From NCBI GenBank assembly GCA_030619885.1, contig JAUXAN010000018.1, positions 1 to 43,959 on the forward strand: DNA of 43,959 nt, given 5' to 3'. The position numbers and the translations under genes were made by a program. Below, piece after piece: positions 1 to 7,879 of this stretch. A model generated the notes under the pieces. It saw only the letters and a list, made by a program, of their open reading frames with translations, did not search any database and had not been told where the DNA came from. The first letter of the stretch is position 1. Every line of letters starts with the position of its first letter. The stretch is from a bacterium. GTDB taxonomy: Bacteria > Hydrothermota > DG-26 > JAUXAN01.

Positions 1-67
1 TCGCTTAGTATCCGTATGTCTTTCATACTAAAAGGGTTAGCCAAAGTGACGAGTTTTGTGCCAAGGA
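1..67. repeat. 67-bp direct terminal repeat, left copy
   Basis: The first 67 bases are repeated without a mismatch at 43893-43959. An exact overlap of this kind appears when an assembled contig ends inside a repeated element or when the molecule is circular. Together with the flanking inverted repeats (121-152 and 43804-43835) it lies in the middle of one palindromic element of about 241 bp, so the dispersed-repeat reading is favoured. No gene is seen in these bases. Confidence 0.95.
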
Positions 68-120
68 TTGTCGACGGATCTGCACTCACCAAAAACCCCT
101 GCCTTCTTTATGGGAAAAGA

Positions 121-152
121 TTTTTCAACACTCTCATAATGAAAATATAAAC
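121..152. repeat. 32-bp inverted repeat arm, right side of the terminal element
   Basis: The arm begins TTTTTCAACACTCTCATAAT and its reverse complement is at 43804-43835 with one mismatch in 32. A second short complementary pair, CCCCTGCC here and GGCAGGGG at the other end, lies inside the arms. If the window ends are overlapped at the 67-bp repeat, the arms enclose a roughly 241-bp element with no coding capacity. This has the form of a miniature inverted-repeat element. Confidence 0.8.
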
Positions 153-262
153 CGCAGAGTTAACAGAGACATCAGAGAGCACAGTCCATACTGCCCGTAT
201 GGGTGGAAGAGATTCAATTTTATTCTTTTTTCTCCGTGATCTCCGTGTTCTCTGTGGTTAAT
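147..262. repeat. Imperfect inverted repeat of CAGAGA type upstream of the tRNA
   Basis: Two arms, about 150-180 (AACCGCAGAGTTAACAGAGA...) and 229-262 (the reverse complement reads AACCACAGAGAACACGGAGA...), form an imperfect palindrome around an AT-rich loop. Related CGCAGAT-rich sequence recurs at about 38810-38830. The 1-309 stretch otherwise holds only this repeat, the terminal element and the tRNA promoter. Confidence 0.55.
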
Positions 263-268
263 TTTTAC

Positions 269-296
269 TTGACAGAGTTCTTTTTAATCTTAAAAT
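269..296 (+). promoter_or_regulatory. Sigma70-type promoter of tRNA-Ala
   Basis: TTGACA at 269-274, a 16-base spacer, then TAAAAT at 291-296. The -10 box ends 13 bases before the mature tRNA 5' end, which suits transcription of a short-leader tRNA precursor. The TPR lipoprotein gene downstream may be read through from the same promoter. Confidence 0.7.
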
Positions 297-309
297 AGTG
301 ATACTATAC

Positions 310-385
310 GGGGCCGTGGCGCAGCTGGGAGCGCGTTTGACTGGCAGTCAAAAGGTCACGGGTTCGAATCCCGTCGGCTCCACCA
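310..385 (+). tRNA. tRNA-Ala (anticodon GGC), CCA encoded
   Basis: The sequence folds as a full cloverleaf: acceptor GGGGCCG with CGGCTCC, D stem GCGC/GCGC, anticodon stem TTTGA/TCAAA around the loop CTGGCAG (anticodon GGC), T stem ACGGG/CCCGT with loop TTCGAAT, discriminator A at 382 and encoded CCA at 383-385. The third acceptor pair is G-T (G3-U70 in the RNA), the classical identity element for alanyl-tRNA synthetase, which independently confirms alanine. Confidence 0.97.
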
Positions 386-440
386 CAAATTTTCCGTACA
401 GATCCCATACAGGTCTGCGACCGTATGGAAAGGAGGTATG

Positions 441-1598
441 ATGAAAAAAATTGTCTGCGCTATGTTGTGCATTTTGGTTTTAATCTTTCTCATTGGATGT
501 GCTCCAGGAAAGGTAGAGAAAATACCTGAAAAAGAAGAGCCAAGCAGACTTGAAATACAGAAAAGCATCGGATGTGAATATCTAAAAAATAAACAATGGG
601 ACGATGCTATAAGCTGTTTTAAAAGGGCTATAAAACTTGGACCAAAAGATTTTGATAGTTACGCAGGTCTTGCAAATGGATATATGGGTAAAGATCTTCC
701 TGACTCTGCATTGCTTGTATACACAGACTTTGTTAGAAAAATCGACCCTGATTCTCCAGAAGGTCATTATGGTATTGGATATGTGTTGGTATCTATGTAC
801 AATTACGATGAAGCGATTAAAGAGTATAACATCGCTCTCGCCAAAAAGCCCGATTATGTAGAAGCCCTTCAGGGTAAAGGTGTGGCATTCAACAAGAAGT
901 TAGAGCCGGATAGTGCAATTCTCTATCTTGAAAAGGCGAAGGAACTGAAACCTGAAGAACTCTCGATCAGATACGCACTTGGTGAAGCATACATCAACGG
1001 AAAAAGATATACAGACGCAATAAAAGAACTGACAGAAGTGGTGAACAAATATCCCAATGATATCCAGGCACACACATCTCTGGGAGACGCATACTTTGAA
1101 GCAAAAAAGTATGAATCGGCAGTAGAAGAATACAAAAAAGTTCTCGAACTGTGGCCAGCTTACTATACCGTAATGATGAAATTGGGTAAGACATACGAGG
1201 AGATGAAATCCTACACTGAAGCATTGGAATCTTATTTTAAAGCAAAGGAGATATCTTCTCGAGAACCCACTGCTTACTATAACATCGCAGGTATTTATAT
1301 AAAACTAAAAAAGTATAGGGAAGCGGAGTCGATAACAAAAAAGTCTCTGGAACTCGATACTTTAAATGTACTGCCGTATGTGCTTCTCGGCGACATCTAC
1401 AGGGATAAGGGTGACAAAAACAGGAAGTTAAAAAAATGGACTAGCGCACTTAGAGAGTATGGAAAAGCAATAAAAGAATATACGAAAGGAGTCCTCGACC
1501 CCAATTATGGTGACTATGCAAAAAGGAATATAAAGAACTGCGAGAAAAAAATTAAAATAACAATTGAATTAAGAAAAACGGAGTTCGGATATGATTAA
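441..1598 (+). CDS. TPR-repeat lipoprotein
   Basis: The product is 385 residues. An N-terminal signal with hydrophobic core ends in a lipobox (LIGC), predicting a lipid-anchored envelope protein. The remainder is at least eight tetratricopeptide repeats of about 34 residues (for example the AISCFKRAIKLGPKDF and AIKELTEVVNKYPNDI helices), a scaffold for protein-protein contacts. An ATG lies at 438, but AGGAGG at 431-436 leaves only one base before it, so the second ATG at 441 is preferred. It overlaps the next gene by 8 bases and probably heads an operon with the following envelope protein. TPR lipoproteins often serve in outer-membrane or pilus assembly, but the precise partner cannot be told here. 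Confidence 0.85.
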   Translation: MKKIVCAMLCILVLIFLIGCAPGKVEKIPEKEEPSRLEIQKSIGCEYLKNKQWDDAISCFKRAIKLGPKDFDSYAGLANGYMGKDLPDSALLVYTDFVRKIDPDSPEGHYGIGYVLVSMYNYDEAIKEYNIALAKKPDYVEALQGKGVAFNKKLEPDSAILYLEKAKELKPEELSIRYALGEAYINGKRYTDAIKELTEVVNKYPNDIQAHTSLGDAYFEAKKYESAVEEYKKVLELWPAYYTVMMKLGKTYEEMKSYTEALESYFKAKEISSREPTAYYNIAGIYIKLKKYREAESITKKSLELDTLNVLPYVLLGDIYRDKGDKNRKLKKWTSALREYGKAIKEYTKGVLDPNYGDYAKRNIKNCEKKIKITIELRKTEFGYD

Positions 1599-1953
1599 TA
1601 CTAAAGGATTTGGTCTTATCAAGGCTGCAATTGTAATTTTGATATTCGGTGCAGTAATATATGCAGGTTTTAAATTTGCAGGTGTCTACTTTGCCTATTT
1701 TTCAATGAAAGATAGAATGAAACAGACTGCAAAATTCGACTCTCTGGAGCCAGATGAGGTGATAGTTAACAGAGTTATGGAGGATGCAAAAGAACTCAAG
1801 ATATCCCTATTAGAAGAGGATATCCATATTGAAAAATATCCTGGCGATAAGATAATCATCGGTATTACTTATGAAGACAGTATCAAGTTCTCATATTATA
1901 CTCATCGCTTCAAATTTGAACCTGCAGTAGAAGCACCTATGTCTGAGAGATAG
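1591..1953 (+). CDS. Small single-pass membrane protein, DUF4845-like
   Basis: 120 residues. The N-terminus KGFGLIKAAIVILIFGAVIY is a single hydrophobic segment preceded by a short polar stretch, like a prepilin or the DUF4845 family, and is followed by YFAYFSMKDRMKQTA, which resembles the conserved post-membrane segment of DUF4845. The remaining 70 residues are soluble and predicted outside the membrane. The start overlaps the end of the TPR lipoprotein gene and has an in-gene ribosome site (CGGAG), indicating translational coupling. No processing site typical of type IV pilins (Phe after a Gly) is convincing, so a pilin call is not made. Confidence 0.6.
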   Translation: MINTKGFGLIKAAIVILIFGAVIYAGFKFAGVYFAYFSMKDRMKQTAKFDSLEPDEVIVNRVMEDAKELKISLLEEDIHIEKYPGDKIIIGITYEDSIKFSYYTHRFKFEPAVEAPMSER

Positions 1954-1954
1954 T

Positions 1955-2461
1955 ATGCTCAATAGATATGTACTGGTACTTAATCAGAACTATGAGCCTT
2001 TGAGTATCACAAAGGCAAAAAGAGCTATCATACTTCTCTATCTTGGCAAAGCGGAGATGATTGAGAGATATGATGGGTGTGCAGTCCGTTCTGTCTCTCA
2101 AATTCTTCCCCTTCCAAGTGTCGTTCGTCTCATATATTACATAAAAGCACCAAGAAAGGCTGTTGCCCTTACAAGGAAGAATATCATAAAAAGAGACCGC
2201 CATATATGTCAATATTGTGGAACTAAAAAAGGCCCGATGACGACAGATCACGTAATTCCCAAAAAGTTCGGTGGAAAAGATTCGTGGGAGAACCTCGTCT
2301 GTGCCTGTTTGGAATGCAATAATAAAAAGGGCGACAGGTCTCCAGAAGAAGTGAATATGTTTCTTATTAAAAAACCAAAAAGACCACATTTTTTCTCAAT
2401 AGTCCACTCATTCATGGAAATTCCAGATAGAAGGTGGAAACAGTATCTCTTTTTAGACTGA
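1955..2461 (+). CDS. HNH endonuclease family protein
   Basis: 168 residues. The C-terminal half has the HNH zinc-finger nuclease signature: CQYCG (first Cys pair), then TTDHVIPKKFGG with the conserved Asp-His, ENLVCAC with the Asn, and CLECNNKKG (second Cys pair). The N-terminal part (LVLNQNYEPLSITKAKRAI) matches the common chromosomal HNH protein family whose cellular role is unresolved, rather than a restriction enzyme. It begins one base after the preceding stop and ends one base before the next gene, so it belongs to the same operon. No methyltransferase partner is present. Confidence 0.85.
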   Translation: MLNRYVLVLNQNYEPLSITKAKRAIILLYLGKAEMIERYDGCAVRSVSQILPLPSVVRLIYYIKAPRKAVALTRKNIIKRDRHICQYCGTKKGPMTTDHVIPKKFGGKDSWENLVCACLECNNKKGDRSPEEVNMFLIKKPKRPHFFSIVHSFMEIPDRRWKQYLFLD

Positions 2462-2462
2462 T

Positions 2463-2768
2463 ATGTTCGGTTTTAAAAATATAGAAAATCAACCCATTGA
2501 AATTACTGAGGAGAGAAAGAAAGAACTCATTGAAAAGATAGCAAAGAAAATCGTTGATATGAGACTCACAGTTCCAGCAATTGTATTTTTAGAATCTATG
2601 AAACCACTCAGTTTTATTGGAAGTCAGGCTATGATCTTCTTCGAGCCAATTTTTAAATCGGTCTTCTCTTTTAAAGAATACGATGAGATCGCAAGTATGC
2701 TTGAAGAGAGGGAAAACATAGAAAGACTCTTGTGCGAGATAGAAAGGATTGATGCAGAGAAAGGATAG
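2463..2768 (+). CDS. Conserved 101-residue hypothetical protein
   Basis: I do not recognise a named domain. The protein is soluble and mostly helical, with an acidic and basic C-terminus and a central conserved-looking stretch VPAIVFLESMKPLSFIGSQA. It is sandwiched one base after the HNH gene and 24 bases before the GlmL-like ATPase gene, so it is cotranscribed and may be an accessory of the ATPase. The start ATG directly follows the upstream stop with no strong ribosome site of its own. Confidence 0.65.
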   Translation: MFGFKNIENQPIEITEERKKELIEKIAKKIVDMRLTVPAIVFLESMKPLSFIGSQAMIFFEPIFKSVFSFKEYDEIASMLEERENIERLLCEIERIDAEKG

Positions 2769-2792
2769 AAGGGTTAAAAAATTGGAGGGTTT

Positions 2793-4589
2793 ATGAAGAA
2801 GAAAACAAATTCAATCCTTGCAACAGATTGCGGAAGCACAACAACCAAAGCAATCTTGATAGAGAAAAAAGGTGAGGGGTACAGACTTGTGGTGAGGGGC
2901 GAAGCACCAACTACGGTAGAGGCACCATTTGAAGATGTTACACGGGGTGTACTGAATGCTATTAGAGAAGTAGAAGAACTTTCCAACAGGAAAATACTCG
3001 ATGGAGAAAAGATCATTACACCGCAGAAGAGCAAAAATGAGGGTGTCGATGTGTATGTTTCGACAAGCAGTGCTGGCGGAGGACTTCAGATGATGGTTAC
3101 AGGGGTAGTTCTTACGATGACGGCAGAAAGTGCCCAGCGGGCAGCACTCGGTGCAGGTGCAATAGTTATGGATGCCATAGCCAGTAATGATGGAAGACTT
3201 CCATATCAGAGGATTGAAAGAATCAGAAAACTCCGTCCTGATATGATACTACTATCAGGTGGTGTTGATGGTGGAACAATTTCTCATGTGGTTGAACTGG
3301 CTGAACTGGTGAGGGCAGCAGACCCCAAACCCAGATTTGGTATTGGTTACGACCTTCCCGTAATCTATGCCGGGAACAAAGAAGCATGGGAGATAGTTGA
3401 AAAGACATTAAAAGATAAGGCCGCTTTAGAATCTGTCGAAAATATAAGACCTGTCCTTGAGAGAGAAAACCTTCAGCCTGCCCGCAATAAGATCCACGAC
3501 CTTTTTATGGAACATGTGATGGCACATGCCCCGGGATATAAAAAACTGATGTCATGGACAGATGTTCCAATAATGCCGACACCCGGTGCAGTTGGACTTT
3601 TAATTCAAAAAATTGGCGAAAAACAGAATATAGAGGTTATAGGAGTGGATATCGGTGGAGCCACGACCGATATCTTCTCCTTTTTCCAGAACATTTTCAA
3701 TCGAACAGTGAGTGCCAATCTTGGGATGAGTTATTCTATATCGAATGTGCTCGCAGAATCGGGTATTGAAAATATAATCAGGTGGATACCATTCGAAATA
3801 GACGAAACTGAACTTCGAAATATAATTCGTAATAAGATGATACGACCTACTACAATTCCCCAATCTTTGAAAGAACTTCAGATAGAGCAGGCTATTGCAA
3901 GAGAAGCCTTAAGGCTTGCTTTCAAACAGCACAAATCTATGGCGGTAGGGCTGAAAGGGGTGCAGCAAGAACGTACAATATCAGATGCCTTTGCGCAGAA
4001 AGCAACAGGAGAGACTCTTGTCAACATGATGTCACTCGATCTTTTGGTTGGCTCGGGTGGATCGCTCTCTCATGCACCCAGAAGGGTACAGGCTGCTGCG
4101 ATGCTCATAGATGCCTTCCTGCCAGAAGGTACTACGATGCTCACCGTGGATAGTATATTTATGATGCCGCAGCTGGGAGTCTTATCAACCGTCCACGAAA
4201 AACCTGCTACAGAAGTCTTCGATAAGGACTGTCTGATAAGACTTGGGACTTGTATCGCCCCTGTTGGTACAGGGAAAGAAGGACAAAAATGTGTCAATGT
4301 GAAGTTCATGCAGGATGGGAGAGAGATTGAAACGGGTGTCAATTTTGGTGAGATGAAGTTAGTGGAACTACCAGTTCTAAAAAAAGTGCGGACTGTATTA
4401 GAGCCTGAAAAAAGGTTCGACTGCGGTGCAGGGAAAGGCAAAAAGGTAGAAACAGAAGTCGAAGGCGGCGTGGTTGGAGTCATAATTGATGGACGTGGAA
4501 GACCGTTTGAACTACCAGAGAATAAAGAAGATAGAATTGAGAAACTGAAAAACTGGTCTGCATCATTAAAATTATATCCGCAAAGGTAA
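2793..4589 (+). CDS. glmL: GlmL/MutL-family ASKHA ATPase (mutase-associated)
   Basis: 598 residues. The N-terminus ATDCGSTTTKAILIE is the phosphate-1 loop of the actin/Hsp70/sugar-kinase fold, and VIGVDIGGATTDIFSFF in the middle is the second phosphate loop. Later blocks (LLVGSGGSLSHAPRR) match the GlmL/MutL family encoded beside glutamate mutase and other B12-dependent carbon-skeleton mutases, where it is thought to act as a reactivation or assembly factor. GGAGGG lies 6 bases before the ATG. No mutase subunit (GlmS/E or OraS/E) is visible nearby, so here it stands apart from its usual partner. The gene is full length. Confidence 0.85.
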   Translation: MKKKTNSILATDCGSTTTKAILIEKKGEGYRLVVRGEAPTTVEAPFEDVTRGVLNAIREVEELSNRKILDGEKIITPQKSKNEGVDVYVSTSSAGGGLQMMVTGVVLTMTAESAQRAALGAGAIVMDAIASNDGRLPYQRIERIRKLRPDMILLSGGVDGGTISHVVELAELVRAADPKPRFGIGYDLPVIYAGNKEAWEIVEKTLKDKAALESVENIRPVLERENLQPARNKIHDLFMEHVMAHAPGYKKLMSWTDVPIMPTPGAVGLLIQKIGEKQNIEVIGVDIGGATTDIFSFFQNIFNRTVSANLGMSYSISNVLAESGIENIIRWIPFEIDETELRNIIRNKMIRPTTIPQSLKELQIEQAIAREALRLAFKQHKSMAVGLKGVQQERTISDAFAQKATGETLVNMMSLDLLVGSGGSLSHAPRRVQAAAMLIDAFLPEGTTMLTVDSIFMMPQLGVLSTVHEKPATEVFDKDCLIRLGTCIAPVGTGKEGQKCVNVKFMQDGREIETGVNFGEMKLVELPVLKKVRTVLEPEKRFDCGAGKGKKVETEVEGGVVGVIIDGRGRPFELPENKEDRIEKLKNWSASLKLYPQR

Positions 4590-4629
4590 AGACACCGCAT
4601 CTGTGTAATTCCGTGGGTCAGGAGATTGT

Positions 4630-5646
4630 ATGGAAGTCGTTGAGAGTTTAAGAAGACTTTCTGAATCATTTGGGGTTTCTGGATTTGAAGATGAGGTTAG
4701 AGAAAACCTGATAGGGATACTGAAAGAATATACAGATGGAGTAAAAACGGACAAGATGGGTAATGTCATCGCTTATAAGAAAGGAACAGATTCAACACAC
4801 AAGATACTCATTGCTTCCCACCTTGATGAGATCGGATTGATGATAACGAAAGTTGATGAGGGTGGCTATTTGAAATTCACTGAAGTCGGGGGATTTGACC
4901 CAAGAATTTTGCTGGCACAGGAAGTTATCGTGCACGGGGTGAAAGACCTGTGGGGTGTTGTAGGCGCCAAACCTCCTCACTTGCAGGAAAAGGAAGAAAG
5001 AGATAAAATTGTTAAACGAGAAGATATGTTCATCGATGTAGGTCTCTCTGAGGAAGAAGTAAAAAAGACCGTGAAAGTTGGTGATGTGGTGTCTATGGCA
5101 AGAGAATTCACACCACTCACCAATGATATATACTTATCGAAGGCATTCGATAATCGTGCAAGTGTAGTATCTATGATAGGTGTATTGGAAAATCTCAAAG
5201 GGAGTGTCCACCGTTGGGATGTATATGGGGTTGCAACTGTTCAGGAAGAAGTTACGGGTTTAGGTGCGGTTTCTTCAGCATACGGTATCTATCCAGATAT
5301 TGCACTCGCATTAGATGTCACACATGGTGATATGTCAAAAACAGATGAGAGCGAAACCTATAAACTCAATGGTGGACCTGTAATTGCAGTTGGACCAAAT
5401 ATAAGTAAGAAGGTATTCGATGATTTAAAAAAGACTGCAGAAGATATGGAACTTGCTTATCAAATTGAACCCTGTGCAAGTATTACAGGAACGGATGCAG
5501 ACGACATGCAGATAGTTAAAGAAGGGATACCCACAGGAGTAGTTTCAATTCCTTTAAGATATATGCACTCATCTGTCGAAACTTTATCTATAAAGGATAT
5601 AGAAAGAGTCTCTCGCCTCATATCCGAATACATAAAGAGATTGTAG
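4630..5646 (+). CDS. M42-family metallo-aminopeptidase
   Basis: 338 residues, the usual length for M42 glutamyl aminopeptidase/deblocking aminopeptidases, cytosolic dodecameric enzymes with a di-metal site. Diagnostic pieces are the N-terminal LSESFGVSGFEDEVR, the metal ligands in ASHLDEIGLMI and KAFDNRASV, the catalytic and metal acidic pair in ATVQEEVTGLGA, the Asp in ALDVTHGD, and the terminal His region in IPLRYMHSSVE. A ribosome site AGGAG precedes the ATG. It ends 46 bases from the convergent methyltransferase gene. The substrate is short peptides. The family members are often mislabelled endoglucanase. Confidence 0.92.
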   Translation: MEVVESLRRLSESFGVSGFEDEVRENLIGILKEYTDGVKTDKMGNVIAYKKGTDSTHKILIASHLDEIGLMITKVDEGGYLKFTEVGGFDPRILLAQEVIVHGVKDLWGVVGAKPPHLQEKEERDKIVKREDMFIDVGLSEEEVKKTVKVGDVVSMAREFTPLTNDIYLSKAFDNRASVVSMIGVLENLKGSVHRWDVYGVATVQEEVTGLGAVSSAYGIYPDIALALDVTHGDMSKTDESETYKLNGGPVIAVGPNISKKVFDDLKKTAEDMELAYQIEPCASITGTDADDMQIVKEGIPTGVVSIPLRYMHSSVETLSIKDIERVSRLISEYIKRL

Positions 5647-5692
5647 AATTGTCCAATGGATGAATTTTATTGATATCTCTCCCCATTCATTC

Positions 5693-6385
5693 TCAATAAG
5701 TCGTGGAGGGAGGAAGATGCTTGGTAATTATACAGAGTTCAGTATACCCACTTTTTAGAAAGGATCTTTTGATCACAGGAGAGAATGTAATATTAAACAA
5801 TTTCATTATGAATCCATTGATACTAAAAGGATCAATTCCTACAATTTTTATTACACGAAAATTATTGTTGATAAATAGTAACTCTAATCCACTATAAGTA
5901 TAAGATTTCTCATATCCATGCTTCCACATACCAAAATGAAGCAATTGATAAAGTTTCCATAATGAGTATCTTGCTGGAACAAAAGTAATTAGATACCCGC
6001 TATATTTTAAAATCCTCTTCATTTCTCTCAAAAAAGGTTTTTCCTCTCTAAAGTGTTCCATTAATCCAGCACTAAAGATGAAATCAAACTTGTTATTAGG
6101 AAAAGGCGTGTTTCTACAATCTGACAAAAAAGCATTGGGAATCTCCTTTTTTATCAATTCAATAGCAACACTGCTGTTATCCAAGGCATAACATTCTACA
6201 TCGTTTCTACCTTTCTTTATCAGATTGATATTAGAACCATAACCACATCCTATTTCAATCACCTCTTTTTTTAGTGAATCTATCTTGTCTAAATAAGTGT
6301 TTATCATCTTATCCCTTTCTAAGATTAGCCATCTCTCCGCCTTAGATATTGAATACTTTTCCCAATACTCATCCCATTCGATCAT
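5693..6385 (-). CDS. Class I SAM-dependent methyltransferase
   Basis: About 230 residues. Motif I is VIEIGCGYGSN, motif II is the acidic CYALDNS, and motif post-I/IV is FDFIFSAGLMEHF, followed by FLREMKRILKYSGYLI, the usual layout of a small-molecule methyltransferase (Methyltransf_11/25 type). I place the start at ATG 6385, which has AGGGAAG seven bases upstream. An alternative TTG at 6436 would overlap the stop of the upstream glycosyltransferase by four bases. It follows the glycosyltransferase on the same strand and so probably modifies a glycan or glycolipid, but the acceptor is unknown. Confidence 0.8.
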   Translation of the reverse strand: MIEWDEYWEKYSISKAERWLILERDKMINTYLDKIDSLKKEVIEIGCGYGSNINLIKKGRNDVECYALDNSSVAIELIKKEIPNAFLSDCRNTPFPNNKFDFIFSAGLMEHFREEKPFLREMKRILKYSGYLITFVPARYSLWKLYQLLHFGMWKHGYEKSYTYSGLELLFINNNFRVIKIVGIDPFSINGFIMKLFNITFSPVIKRSFLKSGYTELCIITKHLPPSTTY

Positions 6386-6432
6386 ATTATTCTTCCCTAC
6401 TTTTGAAAAAAATACCAAATTATTTTGGGATG

Positions 6433-7533
6433 TCAATAGAGAATCGACTCAATCAGTTCTTCCGTCTCTAACGCCGAAGTTTCCCATGAAAAATTCTCTG
6501 CCCATTTCGTAGCATTTCTACCCATTATTTTGACTAAATTTCTCTTTTTGATAACCATTTCGATTATATTACTGAGGGAATTTGGGTCACCAAAAGGGTA
6601 AAGAAAACCTGTTTTTTTGTCAATTACAGTCTCTATCAAACCTGGACTGATAGGAACGATAGAAAGTGTTCCTGATGCCTGTGCCTCGAGACTCGTCAAG
6701 CCCCATCCTTCCTTTGGCGATGTATTCACATTTATCCAGGACATAGAAAGTATCCTCGCTTTTTCTTGTTCACTTACATAACCTGTGAATTCAACGAATT
6801 TTTTTATTCCCAGTTTCACCGTGATATTTTTCAGTCTTTCAATATCATCTCCATCGCCTACTATCTTCACCTGAAATTTGTCTAATCTCTGTTTTAGAAT
6901 CTTTACCGCCTGAAGGAGAATATCGAATCTCTTATACCTCTTCAGTCTCCCTATTCCTACGATCAAAGGTTCACGAGATTTCTCCCTTGGTCTAAACTTT
7001 GCGAAGTCAACACCATTGTAAATCACCTTTATATTTTTCATCGGTATGCCCATTTTAACAAGATCCATTTTTGTACTCTCGGAAACGCTTATAAGTGGAA
7101 CATCTCTATAAAAATAGGAAATCGATCTTTCTAATATATAGACATAACTCCCAGAGATAAAATTTGTTTCATAATAGATAAGCTTGCCGAAAAGGTGATG
7201 AACTATACCAATTCTTTTCACAGGAATAAAAAATCTTCCAAAAAAGGGGAGTTTGTTTATATCTTCCATTACGAGATCAAAATTATATTTTTTATCAAGT
7301 TCTGCAAACTCTCTGACGACATAAAAATTGAAATTGTTTCTCTTCCCTACCCGATGAACAAATATCCCATCAATCACCTCCTCCTTGGCTGCACCTTCGA
7401 AACCCGAACAGAGAAGGTGTATTTCGTAACTATTAACAAGACGTTTGAATATTTCAAAAAGATGGACTTCTGCTCCACCCGAGAGAGGATTTTTTATATC
7501 TTCCCAGTTTATTATCAGTATTCTATGCTTCAT
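6433..7533 (-). CDS. Family 4 glycosyltransferase (GT-B fold)
   Basis: About 366 residues. The N-terminal domain has LSGGAEVHLFEI, typical of retaining GT4 enzymes that build surface polysaccharides. The C-terminal domain has IVGIGRLKRYKRFDILLQA and the donor-binding block ASGTLSIVPISPGLIE with the E-x7-E-like segment SPKEGWGLTSLEAQ. The chosen ATG at 7533 lies downstream of a promoter (TTGACA as 7579-7574, TATAAA as 7558-7553). A longer TTG start at 7551 would lie upstream of the predicted transcript start. It is the first gene of a two-gene - strand unit with the methyltransferase. Confidence 0.85.
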   Translation of the reverse strand: MKHRILIINWEDIKNPLSGGAEVHLFEIFKRLVNSYEIHLLCSGFEGAAKEEVIDGIFVHRVGKRNNFNFYVVREFAELDKKYNFDLVMEDINKLPFFGRFFIPVKRIGIVHHLFGKLIYYETNFISGSYVYILERSISYFYRDVPLISVSESTKMDLVKMGIPMKNIKVIYNGVDFAKFRPREKSREPLIVGIGRLKRYKRFDILLQAVKILKQRLDKFQVKIVGDGDDIERLKNITVKLGIKKFVEFTGYVSEQEKARILSMSWINVNTSPKEGWGLTSLEAQASGTLSIVPISPGLIETVIDKKTGFLYPFGDPNSLSNIIEMVIKKRNLVKIMGRNATKWAENFSWETSALETEELIESILY

Positions 7534-7552
7534 CCCTATTTTCGACTTCAAG

Positions 7553-7579
7553 TTTATATATTAAAAAACCATCTGTCAA
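7553..7579 (-). promoter_or_regulatory. Promoter of the glycosyltransferase-methyltransferase pair
   Basis: On the - strand TTGACA (7579-7574) is followed after 15 bases by TATAAA (7558-7553). The predicted transcript start near 7546 leaves a leader of only about a dozen bases before ATG 7533, with no clear Shine-Dalgarno sequence. Confidence 0.5.
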
Positions 7580-7593
7580 GTATCAAATTTTTC

Positions 7594-7770
7594 AACACTG
7601 TGATTCAGACAGCAGACATAGATTTACACTGATGAACCCCGCACCATGATTTGGTGCGGGGTGAACACAGATTGTAAAAAAGATTTAATCAGTTTACCCT
7701 GTTAGATAGTAAACATCTAACAGAGTCAATATCTGTGATAATCAGTGTCTGAATTGCAATTTTTCAGAAA
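7594..7770. repeat. Nested palindromes in the spacer before the histidine kinase
   Basis: The 345-base gap between 7534 and 7879 holds no gene. It has a perfect hairpin ACCCCGCACC (7636-7645) / GGTGCGGGGT (7653-7662), a second perfect 9-bp hairpin CTGTTAGAT/ATCTAACAG (7699-7723), and an outer pair ATTCAGACA near 7602 with its complement TGTCTGAAT near 7746-7754. The arm TGCGGGGTGAA recurs in the palindrome at 43763-43788, so this is a dispersed repeat family. It could also act as a bidirectional terminator. Confidence 0.7.
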
Positions 7771-7844
7771 AACTGATCCAAAATGACGTAACCCGTATGT
7801 GCGTAAGAATTGTGTTTCTAAAATTTTAATCCTCGGACAGCCTC

Positions 7845-7872
7845 TTGACATCTATTATCTGTGTTGTATATT
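7845..7872 (+). promoter_or_regulatory. Promoter of the histidine kinase, predicted leaderless
   Basis: TTGACA at 7845-7850, a 16-base spacer and TATATT at 7867-7872. The -10 box ends seven bases before the ATG at 7880, so transcription would begin at or one base before the start codon. This rules out the longer GTG start at 7799. Confidence 0.65.
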
Positions 7873-7879
7873 TGGAGTT

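Noticed and set aside
4070-4669. A 199-codon open frame on the - strand inside the GlmL-like gene
   Set aside because: It is antisense to a clear full-length gene, has no recognisable domain and reads as a Ser/Pro/Thr-rich shadow.
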